A stretch of DNA of 64,000 nt from Paenibacillus sp. J45TS6 (GTDB lineage Bacteria > Bacillota > Bacilli > Paenibacillales > Paenibacillaceae): contig NZ_BOSJ01000017.1 of the NCBI RefSeq assembly GCF_018403285.1, positions 32,488-96,487 on the forward strand, given 5' to 3'. Below are positions 28,062-38,385 of the stretch, piece after piece (position 1 is the stretch's first letter; the number at the start of each line of letters is the position of its first letter). The notes beneath the pieces are model-generated. The model saw only the letters and a list, made by a program, of their open reading frames with translations, did no database searches and was not told the DNA's origin. Made by a program: the position numbers and the translations under genes.

Positions 28062-28940
28062 ATGATCCATATTGGTCTAACGGGCTGGGGCGACCATGAT
28101 GATCTGTACCTGCCCGGCACGAAATCCAAAGATAAACTGGCCGAATACAGCGCCCATTTTCCCATTGTGGAAGTTGACAGCAGCTTCTATGCTGTTCAGC
28201 CGGCAGATCGCATGGCAAAGTGGGCTGAAGATACACCGGAACACTTTTCATTTATTGTCAAAGCGTATCAAGGGATGACAGGTCATCTTCGCGGCAAACC
28301 TTACTTTACAGACACAGAAAGTATGTATACTGCGTTTAACGAATCTCTTAAACCTATGATCGAATGCGGCAAACTAAAAGCTGTGTTATTTCAGTTTCCG
28401 CCTTGGTTTGATTGTACGCGGGACAACGTAAATACACTGCGTGAGATCAAGGAACGTATGCAAGGAATTCCTTGTGCACTGGAGTTTCGCCACCAGAGCT
28501 GGTTTGAAGGTGACATGCAGGCTAAAACACTTGCCTTCATGCGCCGGGAAGGCTGGATTCACAGTATCTGCGATGAACCGGACGCGGGACGAGGCTCTGT
28601 ACCCACTATCCTATCCGCCACAGACGATGACCTGTCCATTATTCGGTTCCATGGAAGAAATGCCGCCGGCTGGCACCAAAGCGGGGCTCCTAACTGGAGA
28701 GAAGTGAGATATCTTTACCGCTACAACGAAGAAGAACTTGCCGATTGGAAGCTAAAACTGGATAAGTTAGCTCGTCAAAGCAAAGAAATCTGCATCGTTT
28801 TTAACAACAACTCCGGCGGAGATGCCGCTGCTAATGCGAAACAGCTCATGATCTTATTAGGCATGTCACCACAGCCGCTCGCTTCCGATATCGTGAAACA
28901 AAGACAGGAAGAAGAACCCGAGCAGCTTGAACTCTTCTAG
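28062..28940 (+). CDS. DUF72-family protein (YecE/YunF-like TIM barrel)
   Basis: The protein is 292 residues from the ATG at 28062 (MIHIGLTGWGDHDDLYLPGT), fixed by AGGAGG 9 bases upstream; the frame opens 17 codons earlier. Family motifs are FPIVEVDSSFYAVQP, FSFIVKAYQGMTGH, LKAVLFQFPPWF, ALEFRHQSW and IVFNNNSGGDAAANA. DUF72 proteins have a TIM-barrel fold and may bind metal or nucleic acid; the reaction is unknown. It is a single gene. Confidence 0.9.
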   Translation: MIHIGLTGWGDHDDLYLPGTKSKDKLAEYSAHFPIVEVDSSFYAVQPADRMAKWAEDTPEHFSFIVKAYQGMTGHLRGKPYFTDTESMYTAFNESLKPMIECGKLKAVLFQFPPWFDCTRDNVNTLREIKERMQGIPCALEFRHQSWFEGDMQAKTLAFMRREGWIHSICDEPDAGRGSVPTILSATDDDLSIIRFHGRNAAGWHQSGAPNWREVRYLYRYNEEELADWKLKLDKLARQSKEICIVFNNNSGGDAAANAKQLMILLGMSPQPLASDIVKQRQEEEPEQLELF

Positions 28941-28955
28941 CCAGGAGCTATATAC

Positions 28956-28996
28956 AAAAAGGGCAAGGGACTCTATATGAGCCTCTTACCCTTTTT
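28956..28996. terminator. Shared terminator between convergent genes
   Basis: An imperfect long stem AAAAAGGG...CCCTTTTTT with an inner GACTC/GAG part lies between the DUF72 gene and the convergent glycoside hydrolase gene, with T runs on both strands. Confidence 0.7.
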
Positions 28997-29026
28997 TATC
29001 ATTTGAACGAATCTTTGGATTCACAC

Positions 29027-31195
29027 TTAAGAAGAACGAGGTGAAACCGCTGCGGCTTCAGCAGCTTCTGTTTTTTTAAGTTCATTTTGTAAACGCAACG
29101 CTTCTACACCTGCAAGAAGCACGATTCCAATTCCATGCGTATCATTCAGGTTCCATCCTAAATCATCTTTATAATAAGCCGCTGTAAACGAATATCCTGA
29201 GCCGCGGCAGACACCGTAAATATTGCCTTTCGCATCAATCGCAACACGAGTCAGCCCTCTCCAGCCTTGGAATACCGCATCAATATACGGAGCAGGCTCG
29301 GTCAACCAACCGTTGCGAATCCCTTTGGCATAAGCATAAATAAACATAGACGTGCAAGAGCTTTCTTCATAACTATCAGGACGGTTTAGTACCTGATGCC
29401 ACAGACCATTCTCTCCTTGCAGACGAAGATAACCTTCACACAAATCCCTGTAAAAAGATATCAGTTCGGAGCGCTTGGCATGATTCTCAGGAAGGATCTC
29501 CAGAAGTTCAGTGAGTGAAAAAAGCACCCACCCATTTCCTCGTCCCCATGGGATTCCCGTTGCGCTGCCTCTAACAAAATCATATACATGAGACATCACT
29601 TGCAGTTTCGGGATATAGAGATATTTGCGGAACAGCAAAAATTGTTGTACCGCATCCTCTAGATACGAGGAATCCCCGGTTAGCCGCGCGTAACGGGAGA
29701 GAAAAGGAGTGCTCATGTATAAATCGTCGCACCACATTGTCTCCTGGCGCATCTCACCACTGCCTCTTTGGCGAAAGAAAGCCCCGTCTTCCAAACGTTC
29801 TTGCACCTCCGTAATATAAGCAGCAATACGGTCTGCTGTCTCTCTTCCATAAGGAATATCCGCTAGATCCATCGCAGCCATCATCGTCGCTCCAAAAGAA
29901 CCGCAGTCATCCAAACTATCGATGGCTGACAGCTGATTATTAATCCCTGCCGCTCCATACATTGCTCTGTCCCATAACCCATACTGATCAAAGGCAGTAC
30001 TGAGTGAAATATGATCTACGCCATAGCGAATATAATCTTCTCTTCCAAGCTCCGTTCCCGTATGCAGAAGGCCGAGTAATGTGACCCCTAAAGGATAATT
30101 CCATTTGCCATAATGTGTGTTTTCGAGATAAGGCCGGATGGTCGTTCCTGGCTGATCCAGCTCATAGTATACGCCTCGTTTGCCATCATCAAATACACGG
30201 TGCACTTCCTTAACCTGAGCAGGGGTCAGGTTGGTTCCCAGCTCAAAAGGTCCTAGGTATAAGTATGGATCGCGGCCACCCGCTACTGGATAAGGTGAGA
30301 TCAGTGTTGCCCCGCTCTCCTGCTCGATCTTCTCCAGATGAAATCCCCACTTGGAAACCGAAGAATCAAGACAGGCTCCCTTAATGAGTAGATGATAAAC
30401 ACCGAACTTGCGCTGAATCGGCAGTGTTAGTTCTCCTTCAGATACCTTTGATTCATAGATCATCGCTCCATCTAAGTAAACCGTAATCGGTCCGTCGTGT
30501 CTGCCTTTCAATAAAAGAGGGGTGCTTCCCGGCTTATTTACAGCAATTGTTGTCCAGGCGTACGCTTCCGCCTGCTGCTCTGTTCCATAGAGCCTTGCGA
30601 ATACTCCAGAATGGTCCTCTAGTTCAGTCCAATGCTGCTGAGGATACCAGGTAAACCCTGTTTCTTCTTCGGTCATTCCTTGGCGAGGCAGCTCTGCCGG
30701 AGGTTCCTCAAACGCTTCTGAATACAGCCACCCTTCCATTCCGTCCCGGTCATGACTTGGAACAATAAAATGAAGAGGGAAATTCTTAAACGAACCTGTA
30801 CCAAAGACACCGCCAAACCCAACATCAGTCTTCACAAACTGAAGAATGACATCATTCCAGCCGTACTGAACGGGAATTTGCAGAGCAGTACGTCTTTCGG
30901 GAAATAGCTCCTGATGCAGATCCGAAGTGAAAAACAAGGCTCCGTTCACATAAATTTTCACAGGACTATAACAGCTTAAACTCATATTCAGTTTCGTTTC
31001 CTGCGGATGTCCGCTCCACAACTTTCCCCATACATAAGCATAACTTCCGGTAGTCGCTTCCGGCAGACGTTCACAGAGATCCATCTCATATCTATAATCC
31101 GAAAGTCTCTTAAATCCTTCTCTATGAAAGGCGCGAAATAGAAACGAATGCTTAGGATTATCCCCGATATATCGCTGTGCGATTGTCTCAAGCAC
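29027..31195 (-). CDS. GH88/GH105-like unsaturated glycuronyl hydrolase with N-terminal sandwich region
   Basis: The protein is at least 722 residues. The last ~400 form an (alpha/alpha)6 barrel typical of unsaturated rhamnogalacturonyl hydrolases (YteR type): WNYPLGVTLLGLLHTG, MWCDDLYMSTPFLSRYA with the catalytic Asp region, GIPWGRGNGWVLFSL, and SCTSMFIYAYAKGI. The first ~300 residues look like beta-sandwich modules (KIYVNGALFFTSDLHQ), unusual for short GH105 enzymes. It would remove the unsaturated uronic acid left by a polysaccharide lyase. No signal peptide is seen, so it is probably intracellular. The GTG at 31195 lacks a ribosome-binding site; the frame stays open to 31279 and an in-frame ATT at 31255 follows AGAAGGGA, so the true start may be further upstream. 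Confidence 0.85.
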   Translation of the reverse strand: MLETIAQRYIGDNPKHSFLFRAFHREGFKRLSDYRYEMDLCERLPEATTGSYAYVWGKLWSGHPQETKLNMSLSCYSPVKIYVNGALFFTSDLHQELFPERRTALQIPVQYGWNDVILQFVKTDVGFGGVFGTGSFKNFPLHFIVPSHDRDGMEGWLYSEAFEEPPAELPRQGMTEEETGFTWYPQQHWTELEDHSGVFARLYGTEQQAEAYAWTTIAVNKPGSTPLLLKGRHDGPITVYLDGAMIYESKVSEGELTLPIQRKFGVYHLLIKGACLDSSVSKWGFHLEKIEQESGATLISPYPVAGGRDPYLYLGPFELGTNLTPAQVKEVHRVFDDGKRGVYYELDQPGTTIRPYLENTHYGKWNYPLGVTLLGLLHTGTELGREDYIRYGVDHISLSTAFDQYGLWDRAMYGAAGINNQLSAIDSLDDCGSFGATMMAAMDLADIPYGRETADRIAAYITEVQERLEDGAFFRQRGSGEMRQETMWCDDLYMSTPFLSRYARLTGDSSYLEDAVQQFLLFRKYLYIPKLQVMSHVYDFVRGSATGIPWGRGNGWVLFSLTELLEILPENHAKRSELISFYRDLCEGYLRLQGENGLWHQVLNRPDSYEESSCTSMFIYAYAKGIRNGWLTEPAPYIDAVFQGWRGLTRVAIDAKGNIYGVCRGSGYSFTAAYYKDDLGWNLNDTHGIGIVLLAGVEALRLQNELKKTEAAEAAAVSPRSS

Positions 31196-31310
31196 TTCTG
31201 GTATCGAGTCAGGTACACGGCTCGCTATCGCTTCATTAGCATGAAAATATCGAATGAGGACCAGTCCCTTCTGTTCTTAATTTATAGAGTCCGTCATCAC
31301 GGAGAACGTT

Positions 31311-32600
31311 CTAGTAGAACTTCACAAGATCATCAATCTGAACAGGAAGTCCAGTACGAATGGCTTTGTTAGCAGCTATCCCTGTCAAAATAGAACGTGC
31401 TCCATCCACATGATTCGCTGCGCGGTCAAATGGATCATGCACCGGCTCACCAAACAGATCATTCAGAAGAACTGGGTCGCCTCCTCCGTGTCCTCCTTCT
31501 CCTTCCTCTACATCAACCAGGTAAGGCGCATCAAACATTGGGAATACTTTGATACTATGTCCTTGCAGCGCACCTTCGTTCGTCCGGTCTCCGCCTGCAT
31601 TCACATAGGACTGTTCAACAATATTCATTTCAATCCGTCCCTTACTGCCGTTAAAAGCAATACGGTATCCTTCCCACGGCATATACGCATTCAATGAATA
31701 CGTAAGGACTGCACGGTTTTTGTATTTCACAAGGACACCCATCGTATCTTCGATACTAATTCCGTCTCCAAAAACATTTTGGTCCCGCTGATATCCGTCT
31801 TCGTGCTCTGCATCAAGATACATTGCTTTGAGTGATTCATTCTCATCTAGATGGAGTGCAAAAGGATCATCTTTCGCATGTTCATTCCCTGTTGCCCGCT
31901 GAAAAGGATGGCTTTCTCCGCGATTCTCCGCATTCTCTTTACCGTAGAAGAGTAAATCCCCAAACGCGAAGACGGTCTCTGGCTGAGAGCCGATCCAGAA
32001 ATTAACCAAGTCAAAATGATGTGTTGATTTATGTACGAGCAGTCCCCCGCTGTTCCGTTTATCACGGTGCCATCTGCGGAAATAATCTGCACCATGACGA
32101 GTATTCAAAAGCCACTCAAAATGCACGGAATGAACATCGCCGATCGTTCCGTTCATGATCAGCTCACGAGCTTTCGTATGATGCGGTGCATATCTATAGT
32201 TAAAAGTCACCCGAACATTCCGTCCGGTTCTTTCTACCGCATCAAGAATCTCCTGACATTTTTCCTCATCAACCGTCATCGGCTTTTCTGTAATGACATC
32301 ACAGCCGAGTTCGAGAGCTCGGATAATATAGCGGTGATGCGTTCGGTCGATACTCGTAACAATGATAGTATCCGGCTTATGCTTTTCAATCATCGTTTCA
32401 AATTCAGTATCTTTATAAGTAGGTACCTCAGGGTAATCACATTTATCCCTCAGCACTTTATTGGCATAATCCATACGTGTCTGATTGGTATCACAAAATG
32501 CGAGAAGTTCAGACTGGTCGCGATAATCCTGAGCCAGTGCCGTATAGAAAAATCCTGCTCGTCCTCCCGTACCTACAACTGCATAAGTCTTTTTGCTCAT
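31311..32600 (-). CDS. Gfo/Idh/MocA-family NAD(P)-dependent oxidoreductase
   Basis: The 429-residue protein begins with a Rossmann fold (YAVVGTGGRAGFFYTAL) and has the family EKP motif in VITEKPMTVDEEKC. The C-terminal substrate domain includes VHKSTHHFDLVNFWIGS. Such enzymes oxidise or reduce sugars or uronic acids, or act in NAD-dependent glycoside cleavage. The start overlaps the end of the upstream GH106-like gene by four bases (ATGA), so translation is coupled. The substrate is probably a monosaccharide released by the neighbouring hydrolases (inference). Confidence 0.9.
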   Translation of the reverse strand: MSKKTYAVVGTGGRAGFFYTALAQDYRDQSELLAFCDTNQTRMDYANKVLRDKCDYPEVPTYKDTEFETMIEKHKPDTIIVTSIDRTHHRYIIRALELGCDVITEKPMTVDEEKCQEILDAVERTGRNVRVTFNYRYAPHHTKARELIMNGTIGDVHSVHFEWLLNTRHGADYFRRWHRDKRNSGGLLVHKSTHHFDLVNFWIGSQPETVFAFGDLLFYGKENAENRGESHPFQRATGNEHAKDDPFALHLDENESLKAMYLDAEHEDGYQRDQNVFGDGISIEDTMGVLVKYKNRAVLTYSLNAYMPWEGYRIAFNGSKGRIEMNIVEQSYVNAGGDRTNEGALQGHSIKVFPMFDAPYLVDVEEGEGGHGGGDPVLLNDLFGEPVHDPFDRAANHVDGARSILTGIAANKAIRTGLPVQIDDLVKFY

Positions 32601-35600
32601 TTTATGTTACCTCCTAAGGTTTCTATTTTTGTACTTTGGGATGTTAACTGTGCTTCATTTTGTTTAACTCTCACATCTACGGCGGCATGCTGCTCCTGAT
32701 CAAAATAAGTGCCTTCGAGCAGGCCGATCAGCGTTCCGGTAACTTTTACTTCTACATCATTTTCTCCTTCACGAAGAAGGGAGGTACTGCCCGCCCAGCA
32801 GTAAGGAGACCAAGCACGAATCCCCAGCGATTGTCCATTAACTAGCACTTCGATTACATCTTGCAAACGAAAATCCGTAAATAACATTTCAAACTGGTCG
32901 GAGCCCTGCTCATCTACAGCCCTGTATTCAAAGGTCCGTTTTAAACTTAGCGTGCCTGCATAATGAGGGAAACCTGCCATCGGTTCTGGTAGAAGGGTAT
33001 CCAAAGATTCAGGTAATGCACCCAGTACAGGCATATCGTCCTCGTAGTAAACACCGAATGCGCCAGACAACATGAGCGGATCTACGATACCGTCATCGTC
33101 TTTGGTCACTTCCACTCGAACACGTATCTCATTCAGTCCTACCTGAAGGTATGGAGCAATCTCAATCCCGATATTGGTATAATCAGTTATCCAGACAGGA
33201 GCGAAATCAGAAGCACTCAGCCGGTGCTGATTCACTTCGATTACGTAATTCCCCGAGATGGCGTTTCCATCAAAAAATAATAAGCAGTTCTCTTCTTTTC
33301 TATGACATATGAACTGAGACTTATAAACGGCATCTAGCGGATAAGCCACTTTGGCTTTCTTCGGTGTACCGAAGACTTGATCAAATTGGAGAGGCAGGCC
33401 GCTTCCCGCTTCACCCGCAATCTGCTCAATGAACGTTTTAGCCTGTACTTCCAGGTCCTGAATATGTACCTGCCCGAGCGAATCAATTACGGTTAATGAA
33501 AAATCACCGATACGCAGTTTATTATCCTGCTCTGGAGTTACCATCCACCCCCCTGCAACAGGAAGTTCGATTTGATATGGACTTGGTACTATTTTCGGTT
33601 CTCTATCCGTCATCACGTTTGCCGGGACAACGTCGAATAGGAAAATTACCGCTTCATAAGGAGCAAGTGTAACTTCCACTTCTTTATGGTCAGTGACAGA
33701 CCGTCTTTCACTGGTTTCCCCTGTACGAAGTGATAAGTTCCGCACGTCCACTTGGATATTATCAATCTCCGCATTCGTACCTAATCTGCTAAGCAGTGCC
33801 TTCTTATCAATCTGCAACTTTCCTTGCAAGGTTTCTCCTTCCTGATTCGTCAGGAATAAAAAAGCCTCATGCGCTGAGATCATGCGGAACTGCTGAAGGA
33901 TATGCAGAGGGTCATTCTCTACCCTTAGTACGACAGCATCATCTAGCCATTCATCGAGCTGTGGTAGTAAATACTCTGAAACTTTCTGTTCCATGGCTCC
34001 ATCTACAGGAAGAGAGTACACATTCTCCTTTTTGCAAAGCTCTTCCCAGTCCAAGGCACCCGGAGATCCCGGTTCGACTGACTCAACTGGAAGACACCCC
34101 GTTGTAATCACTTTTCCACCTGCGCTGACAAAAGCCTGAAGCTGATTCCAGGCAGCAGCCTCCAAATTCAGCATAGGGGGCAGAATCAACACCTCATAGG
34201 ATGCTTCACCGATTTCGATGTTTCCCTCTCTAATCTGTGCTTCAGCAAGCAGTTCTGGATCAAGATGATCATAGTCACAGCGATATCGAAGCAGCAGATT
34301 CGATAGAATCAGCCAGTCTTTCTTGAGCTGATCAAGCTGTGCTTTTTCTTCTTCCTCTTCTCCACCGTACGCAAATCCATGCAGCGGATTCCCCATCAGA
34401 GTCCAGAATGTGGTTGTTGGGTCAAGCAAAGCAATTCGAATATCCGCCTTCCCTTCGCTCATTAGATAACTAATGCGCCCTACATAATCTCCGAGCTCGC
34501 GGAAAAAAGGCCAATAGGGATTCTGTAAAAATTGGGACGGAGGTGCATCATGTTTTGCAAGCCCGCTGATCGTGTAGAAAAAGGCATGGAAATTATAAAA
34601 ATTCGTGCCCATCGCAGCCATTCGGTCGATCATCCATTTCGCATCCTGTAAGGTCATGGACCAGCCTACGCTATGAAAGCATTCGATCATATTGCGTGGT
34701 CTGCCGAGCTGCCGGGCCAGGGAACTAACCATCTTCGGGTTATCCCGCATATTCAGTCCGTAGCGCTGTAGTATATATTCAAGCGAACGGCCTGTTTTTT
34801 CATGAGCAGAATCACCGCCTGGCAGATGACTGTACAGCTGTGTCGTCATTCGCAGGGATGGAACCTCAGCTGCATATTCAATTTGTGCCTGTTCACAGAA
34901 ATCGTGTGCCTGCTTATGAACGGATTTTCGCAGCAGCAGATGAACGGATTGATAATAGTCATACCGAGTCTGTTTTGCCTTGGGTACATCACTTCGCAGT
35001 AAGGCAGGAAGCTGTTCGATAAGATCATAACCTGTTCTTTCTTTGAAAAAAGACGGCAGCTGCGGTGACCACGGAATTTGGCCAAGAGGTGCAATTTCGT
35101 CCGTAAACATCCCTTTAATCACGGTTCCGAAATCTTCTCCGAGTTCCTCCTGATACCGCTCATGCGTCAGTTCAATGAATCGTTTCATCGCCTTCTCATT
35201 AAGAGGATCTACAAAATTGCCATAATATTTAAAATCATCGATCTCCTGCTCCATGAAAATAAAGATTTCATATTCTCCTTCAGGCACTTCCCATTCCAAA
35301 CGAAACGCAGTTTCATAAGTGAAAAATCGCTTGCGATTATATGAAGTAAGTCCCGTTTCCTGATATACCTGCTGAAGCTGGATATTCCCGATCTGTTTTC
35401 GAAGTTCTATTGTTTGTTCCCACTCGTATGTCCCGTCCGCCCTAACCAGTACTGCTTTTGCATACAGAATCACCGCCCATGGCAAGGTCCATGACACAAT
35501 TTCGCCATGGCTCACCCTACCAGTGTGATGTATGAGTGCACGCTGTTTTGCTTCCGGCATTTCAAGGGTTACTTCTCCGCCAGCCATGCCGCTTGGATAC

Positions 35601-35863
35601 GGATATTCGTCGTATAGCCAAACCTTCATCCCTTTTGCCTTCGCTTCCTTTACGGCAAATCGCACCTTATGAAACCAAGCCTGTGAGAGATAAGGGACGG
35701 TTAGTCCCTGTCTCGCACAGATAAAAAATCCGCCTACGCCCTGTTTTTCCATCTCAGAAATTTGGTGTCTGATCTGCTCATCATCCATCTCACCATTCCA
35801 GAACCAGAAAGGATGAGCACGATATTCATTTCCTGGATTCTGAAATGTCCCTATATTCCACAT
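32597..35863 (-). CDS. GH106-like alpha-L-rhamnosidase
   Basis: The 1088-residue protein opens with NEYRAHPFWFWNGEMDDEQIR and has GVGGFFICARQGLTVPYLS and MKVWLYDEYPYPSGMAGG, typical of the GH106 TIM-barrel group. A Glu in GMFTDEIAPL is a likely catalytic residue. Residues ~850-1050 form galactose-binding-like sandwiches (YAGTLSLKRTFEY, EVLVNGQSLGIRAW). There is no signal peptide, so oligosaccharides are probably cut after import. AGGGAGG precedes the ATG. It lies between the solute-binding protein and the oxidoreductase. Rhamnoside specificity is inferred from the family. Confidence 0.85.
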   Translation of the reverse strand: MWNIGTFQNPGNEYRAHPFWFWNGEMDDEQIRHQISEMEKQGVGGFFICARQGLTVPYLSQAWFHKVRFAVKEAKAKGMKVWLYDEYPYPSGMAGGEVTLEMPEAKQRALIHHTGRVSHGEIVSWTLPWAVILYAKAVLVRADGTYEWEQTIELRKQIGNIQLQQVYQETGLTSYNRKRFFTYETAFRLEWEVPEGEYEIFIFMEQEIDDFKYYGNFVDPLNEKAMKRFIELTHERYQEELGEDFGTVIKGMFTDEIAPLGQIPWSPQLPSFFKERTGYDLIEQLPALLRSDVPKAKQTRYDYYQSVHLLLRKSVHKQAHDFCEQAQIEYAAEVPSLRMTTQLYSHLPGGDSAHEKTGRSLEYILQRYGLNMRDNPKMVSSLARQLGRPRNMIECFHSVGWSMTLQDAKWMIDRMAAMGTNFYNFHAFFYTISGLAKHDAPPSQFLQNPYWPFFRELGDYVGRISYLMSEGKADIRIALLDPTTTFWTLMGNPLHGFAYGGEEEEEKAQLDQLKKDWLILSNLLLRYRCDYDHLDPELLAEAQIREGNIEIGEASYEVLILPPMLNLEAAAWNQLQAFVSAGGKVITTGCLPVESVEPGSPGALDWEELCKKENVYSLPVDGAMEQKVSEYLLPQLDEWLDDAVVLRVENDPLHILQQFRMISAHEAFLFLTNQEGETLQGKLQIDKKALLSRLGTNAEIDNIQVDVRNLSLRTGETSERRSVTDHKEVEVTLAPYEAVIFLFDVVPANVMTDREPKIVPSPYQIELPVAGGWMVTPEQDNKLRIGDFSLTVIDSLGQVHIQDLEVQAKTFIEQIAGEAGSGLPLQFDQVFGTPKKAKVAYPLDAVYKSQFICHRKEENCLLFFDGNAISGNYVIEVNQHRLSASDFAPVWITDYTNIGIEIAPYLQVGLNEIRVRVEVTKDDDGIVDPLMLSGAFGVYYEDDMPVLGALPESLDTLLPEPMAGFPHYAGTLSLKRTFEYRAVDEQGSDQFEMLFTDFRLQDVIEVLVNGQSLGIRAWSPYCWAGSTSLLREGENDVEVKVTGTLIGLLEGTYFDQEQHAAVDVRVKQNEAQLTSQSTKIETLGGNIK

Positions 35864-35886
35864 GCTGATAACCTCCCTGAAGCCTT

Positions 35887-37413
35887 TTATTTCTGCAGCT
35901 CGGCGTAAAGTGTATTCATCTCTTCTATATACTCTTTACCTCCGTTTTTCTCCCACAAGGCAAAAGCGTCCTGCAACCCTTTTTCATCAATCTGACCCAC
36001 GATAAACTTCGTACGCGCATCATTAATGATATTGTCAAGCTGCGGTCCTTTTTGTGCATAGACATCCGAGATCAGCGGTTCACCCGGGTTAGGAATAACG
36101 ATGGATTCGTTTGCCTTTTGCACTTCAGCTACCTTCTTACGTATTTCTGTCTGCTCTACAGTGAGTCCCCGTGTCTCCGGAATAAACATGAGAATTTGGT
36201 TGGTTCCATTCAGATCTCTCATGGCAAGCTTATCTGTAGTAGGAACGATGTAATCATCCTTTTTCTCATAATGAGTGCCTTCGAGTCCATAAGACATCAG
36301 CATTTGCAGCTCCTCATCATTCAAACGGTCAAGGAAAGTAAGCACTTGTTTCAGCTCTTCCTCCGTTTTCACTGCACTTTTGGAGATAGCGATCATGCCA
36401 GAATATCCGGAAGTGGGAAGATCACGATGTCCTTCAGGCCCTACCATAGCTTGCAGAACATCTACAGCATCTGTATGATTCGGGTCCTTCTCCAATATTT
36501 TTGATTCAATACGCTGCGCATTATCTGCTACATCGACCATGACTCCACCGTTGCCGTTGACCATCAGATCCGACATTTTGGTAGCATCCATTACAGCAAA
36601 ATCTTTATTAATAAGGCCCTCACTATACAACTGGCGGAAGAACTTCAAAGCCTCCAGATATTGAGGTGTCTGATGCGCTGGGATCAGCTTTCCGTCTTGT
36701 TCTCCCCAGCCATTTGGTGCACCAAACCACACCTGCATGATGTCCCATGGACCATTAAATTGACTCGCGATAAGCCCGTACGTATCCTTTTTTCCATTAC
36801 CATCCGGGTCATTTTCTGTAAACGCCTTCATGACATTGTAAAACTCATCAATCGTAGTCGGTGCTTTTAGCTTAAGAGCATCCAGCCAGTCTTTCCGAAT
36901 CGTAACCCCGTTTCTTCCAAGTGCCCGAGCCCGGTATATGCCATAGGTTTTCCCATCAATCGATGCATTGTTTAGTATGATCTCATTCGCACCTGATAGA
37001 TTTTTATAATCTTTCAAATAGGGGCCGAGCTCCCAGAATGCACCGCTGCGGGCCGCATTGATAAAGCTTGGTGATTTGCCGAGTACTACCATGAGACTAG
37101 GAAGCTTGCCTGATGCGAGTGTGATATTGAATTTATCATCGTAGGAACTGCTTGGTACCCACTGAAACTCTACTTCTGTATCCGTAAGTTCTTCAAGTTT
37201 CTGTAGAACCGCGTTGTTATCCGCCGGCGTTTCTGCTTGGAAGTTTGGTACCATAATACTAATTTGATTTTTCGTTCCTGGACTTTTCTGACTTTCGGGT
37301 TCAGCTGTATTCTCTTTTCCCCCAGGTGAACAAGCGGCTAGCAAGGAAGTAATCAAGAACGCAGTACTCACCATTTTTACAGAATACGCTAACGTGCCTT
37401 TGGTTTTTTTCAT
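35887..37413 (-). CDS. ABC transporter solute-binding lipoprotein (carbohydrate, LplA-like)
   Basis: This 508-residue exported lipoprotein has the signal LITSLLAACSPGG with the lipid-anchored Cys near residue 28. The mature part resembles large Paenibacillus/Bacillus LplA and YtcQ-type oligosaccharide-binding proteins, with SIDGKTYGIYRARALGRNGVTIRKDWL and DPDGNGKKDTYGL, which looks like a Ca2+-binding loop. It would deliver oligosaccharides to the two adjacent permeases. It follows the second permease gene by 33 bases. Confidence 0.92.
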   Translation of the reverse strand: MKKTKGTLAYSVKMVSTAFLITSLLAACSPGGKENTAEPESQKSPGTKNQISIMVPNFQAETPADNNAVLQKLEELTDTEVEFQWVPSSSYDDKFNITLASGKLPSLMVVLGKSPSFINAARSGAFWELGPYLKDYKNLSGANEIILNNASIDGKTYGIYRARALGRNGVTIRKDWLDALKLKAPTTIDEFYNVMKAFTENDPDGNGKKDTYGLIASQFNGPWDIMQVWFGAPNGWGEQDGKLIPAHQTPQYLEALKFFRQLYSEGLINKDFAVMDATKMSDLMVNGNGGVMVDVADNAQRIESKILEKDPNHTDAVDVLQAMVGPEGHRDLPTSGYSGMIAISKSAVKTEEELKQVLTFLDRLNDEELQMLMSYGLEGTHYEKKDDYIVPTTDKLAMRDLNGTNQILMFIPETRGLTVEQTEIRKKVAEVQKANESIVIPNPGEPLISDVYAQKGPQLDNIINDARTKFIVGQIDEKGLQDAFALWEKNGGKEYIEEMNTLYAELQK

Positions 37414-37446
37414 GAACCTATACCCCCATATATGTTTAGTTTCTTG

Positions 37447-38331
37447 TTACCCCTTAATGGAACCAAGCAGGACCCCTTTTGCAAAATGCTTTTGCAAGAA
37501 CGGATACACAATTAGAATTGGGATTGTACCAACCACGATCACCGCCATTTTAATGGACTGTTCAGGTGGCTGAACAAAGTTCTGATCAAGGTTAGCCATG
37601 TCTCCCACCGTACCTTGCGATAAAAGCACAATCTGCCTAAGCATGATCTGAAGCGGCCATTTCGCACTGTCTGTTAGATATAAAAGGGCCGAGAAAAAGT
37701 TATTCCAATGACCTACCGCGTAAAATAGAGCGAAGGTGGCAATAACAGGTTTTGATAGCGGGAGTACAATTCGCCATAGCACGCCGATATCCGTACACCC
37801 ATCGATTCGAGCCGCCTCCTCCAATCCTGCTGGAAGTTCTTGAAAAAAGTTTTTGACCACAATCAAGTTAAACGCGCCAATCGCCCCTGGTAGAATCAAA
37901 GCCCAGTAGCTATCGAGCAGACCGAGTCCACGAATAACGAGATAAGTTGGGATCATTCCTCCGCCAAATAACATGGAGAAGATAACTAAGTTCATCACTA
38001 CATTTCGTCCCCAAAAGTCTTTGCGAGACAGGGGGTATGCCATCGTCAGCGTAAACAACAGATTGACAAAAGTTCCGGCAACCGTAATGAAAATGGAATT
38101 CCCAATACTTCTAAAAATGGTGGAAGATGAGAAGATATACTGATACGCACTAATCGAAAATTCCTTTGGTATTAGAAAGAAACTTCGGGCCGTAATCTCT
38201 GCTTCTGTGGCAAATGAATTACCGATGATGTAGAGAAACGGCAGTACTGTGACAAGTCCAAACAGACCCAAGAACACGTAGTTGAACGCATCAAACACAC
38301 GCCCGCCTGGGGTATTAAACCGTTTGTTCAT
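37447..38331 (-). CDS. Carbohydrate ABC transporter permease (LplC/YtcP-like)
   Basis: This 294-residue inner-membrane protein has six predicted helices. The EAA loop that contacts the ATPase is EEAARIDGCTDIGVLWRIVLP. The N-terminus FNYVFLGLFGLVTVLPFLYIIGNSF and the C-terminus KHFAKGVLLGSIKG are typical of MalG-type permeases of the LplC subgroup. It pairs with the upstream LplB-like permease. No ATPase gene is present in the operon. Confidence 0.93.
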   Translation of the reverse strand: MNKRFNTPGGRVFDAFNYVFLGLFGLVTVLPFLYIIGNSFATEAEITARSFFLIPKEFSISAYQYIFSSSTIFRSIGNSIFITVAGTFVNLLFTLTMAYPLSRKDFWGRNVVMNLVIFSMLFGGGMIPTYLVIRGLGLLDSYWALILPGAIGAFNLIVVKNFFQELPAGLEEAARIDGCTDIGVLWRIVLPLSKPVIATFALFYAVGHWNNFFSALLYLTDSAKWPLQIMLRQIVLLSQGTVGDMANLDQNFVQPPEQSIKMAVIVVGTIPILIVYPFLQKHFAKGVLLGSIKG

Positions 38332-38385
38332 CTTGCGGACCCCCTACAAAAAATTTAGAATCGATGCAAGCTAACCAGCCCTGGA

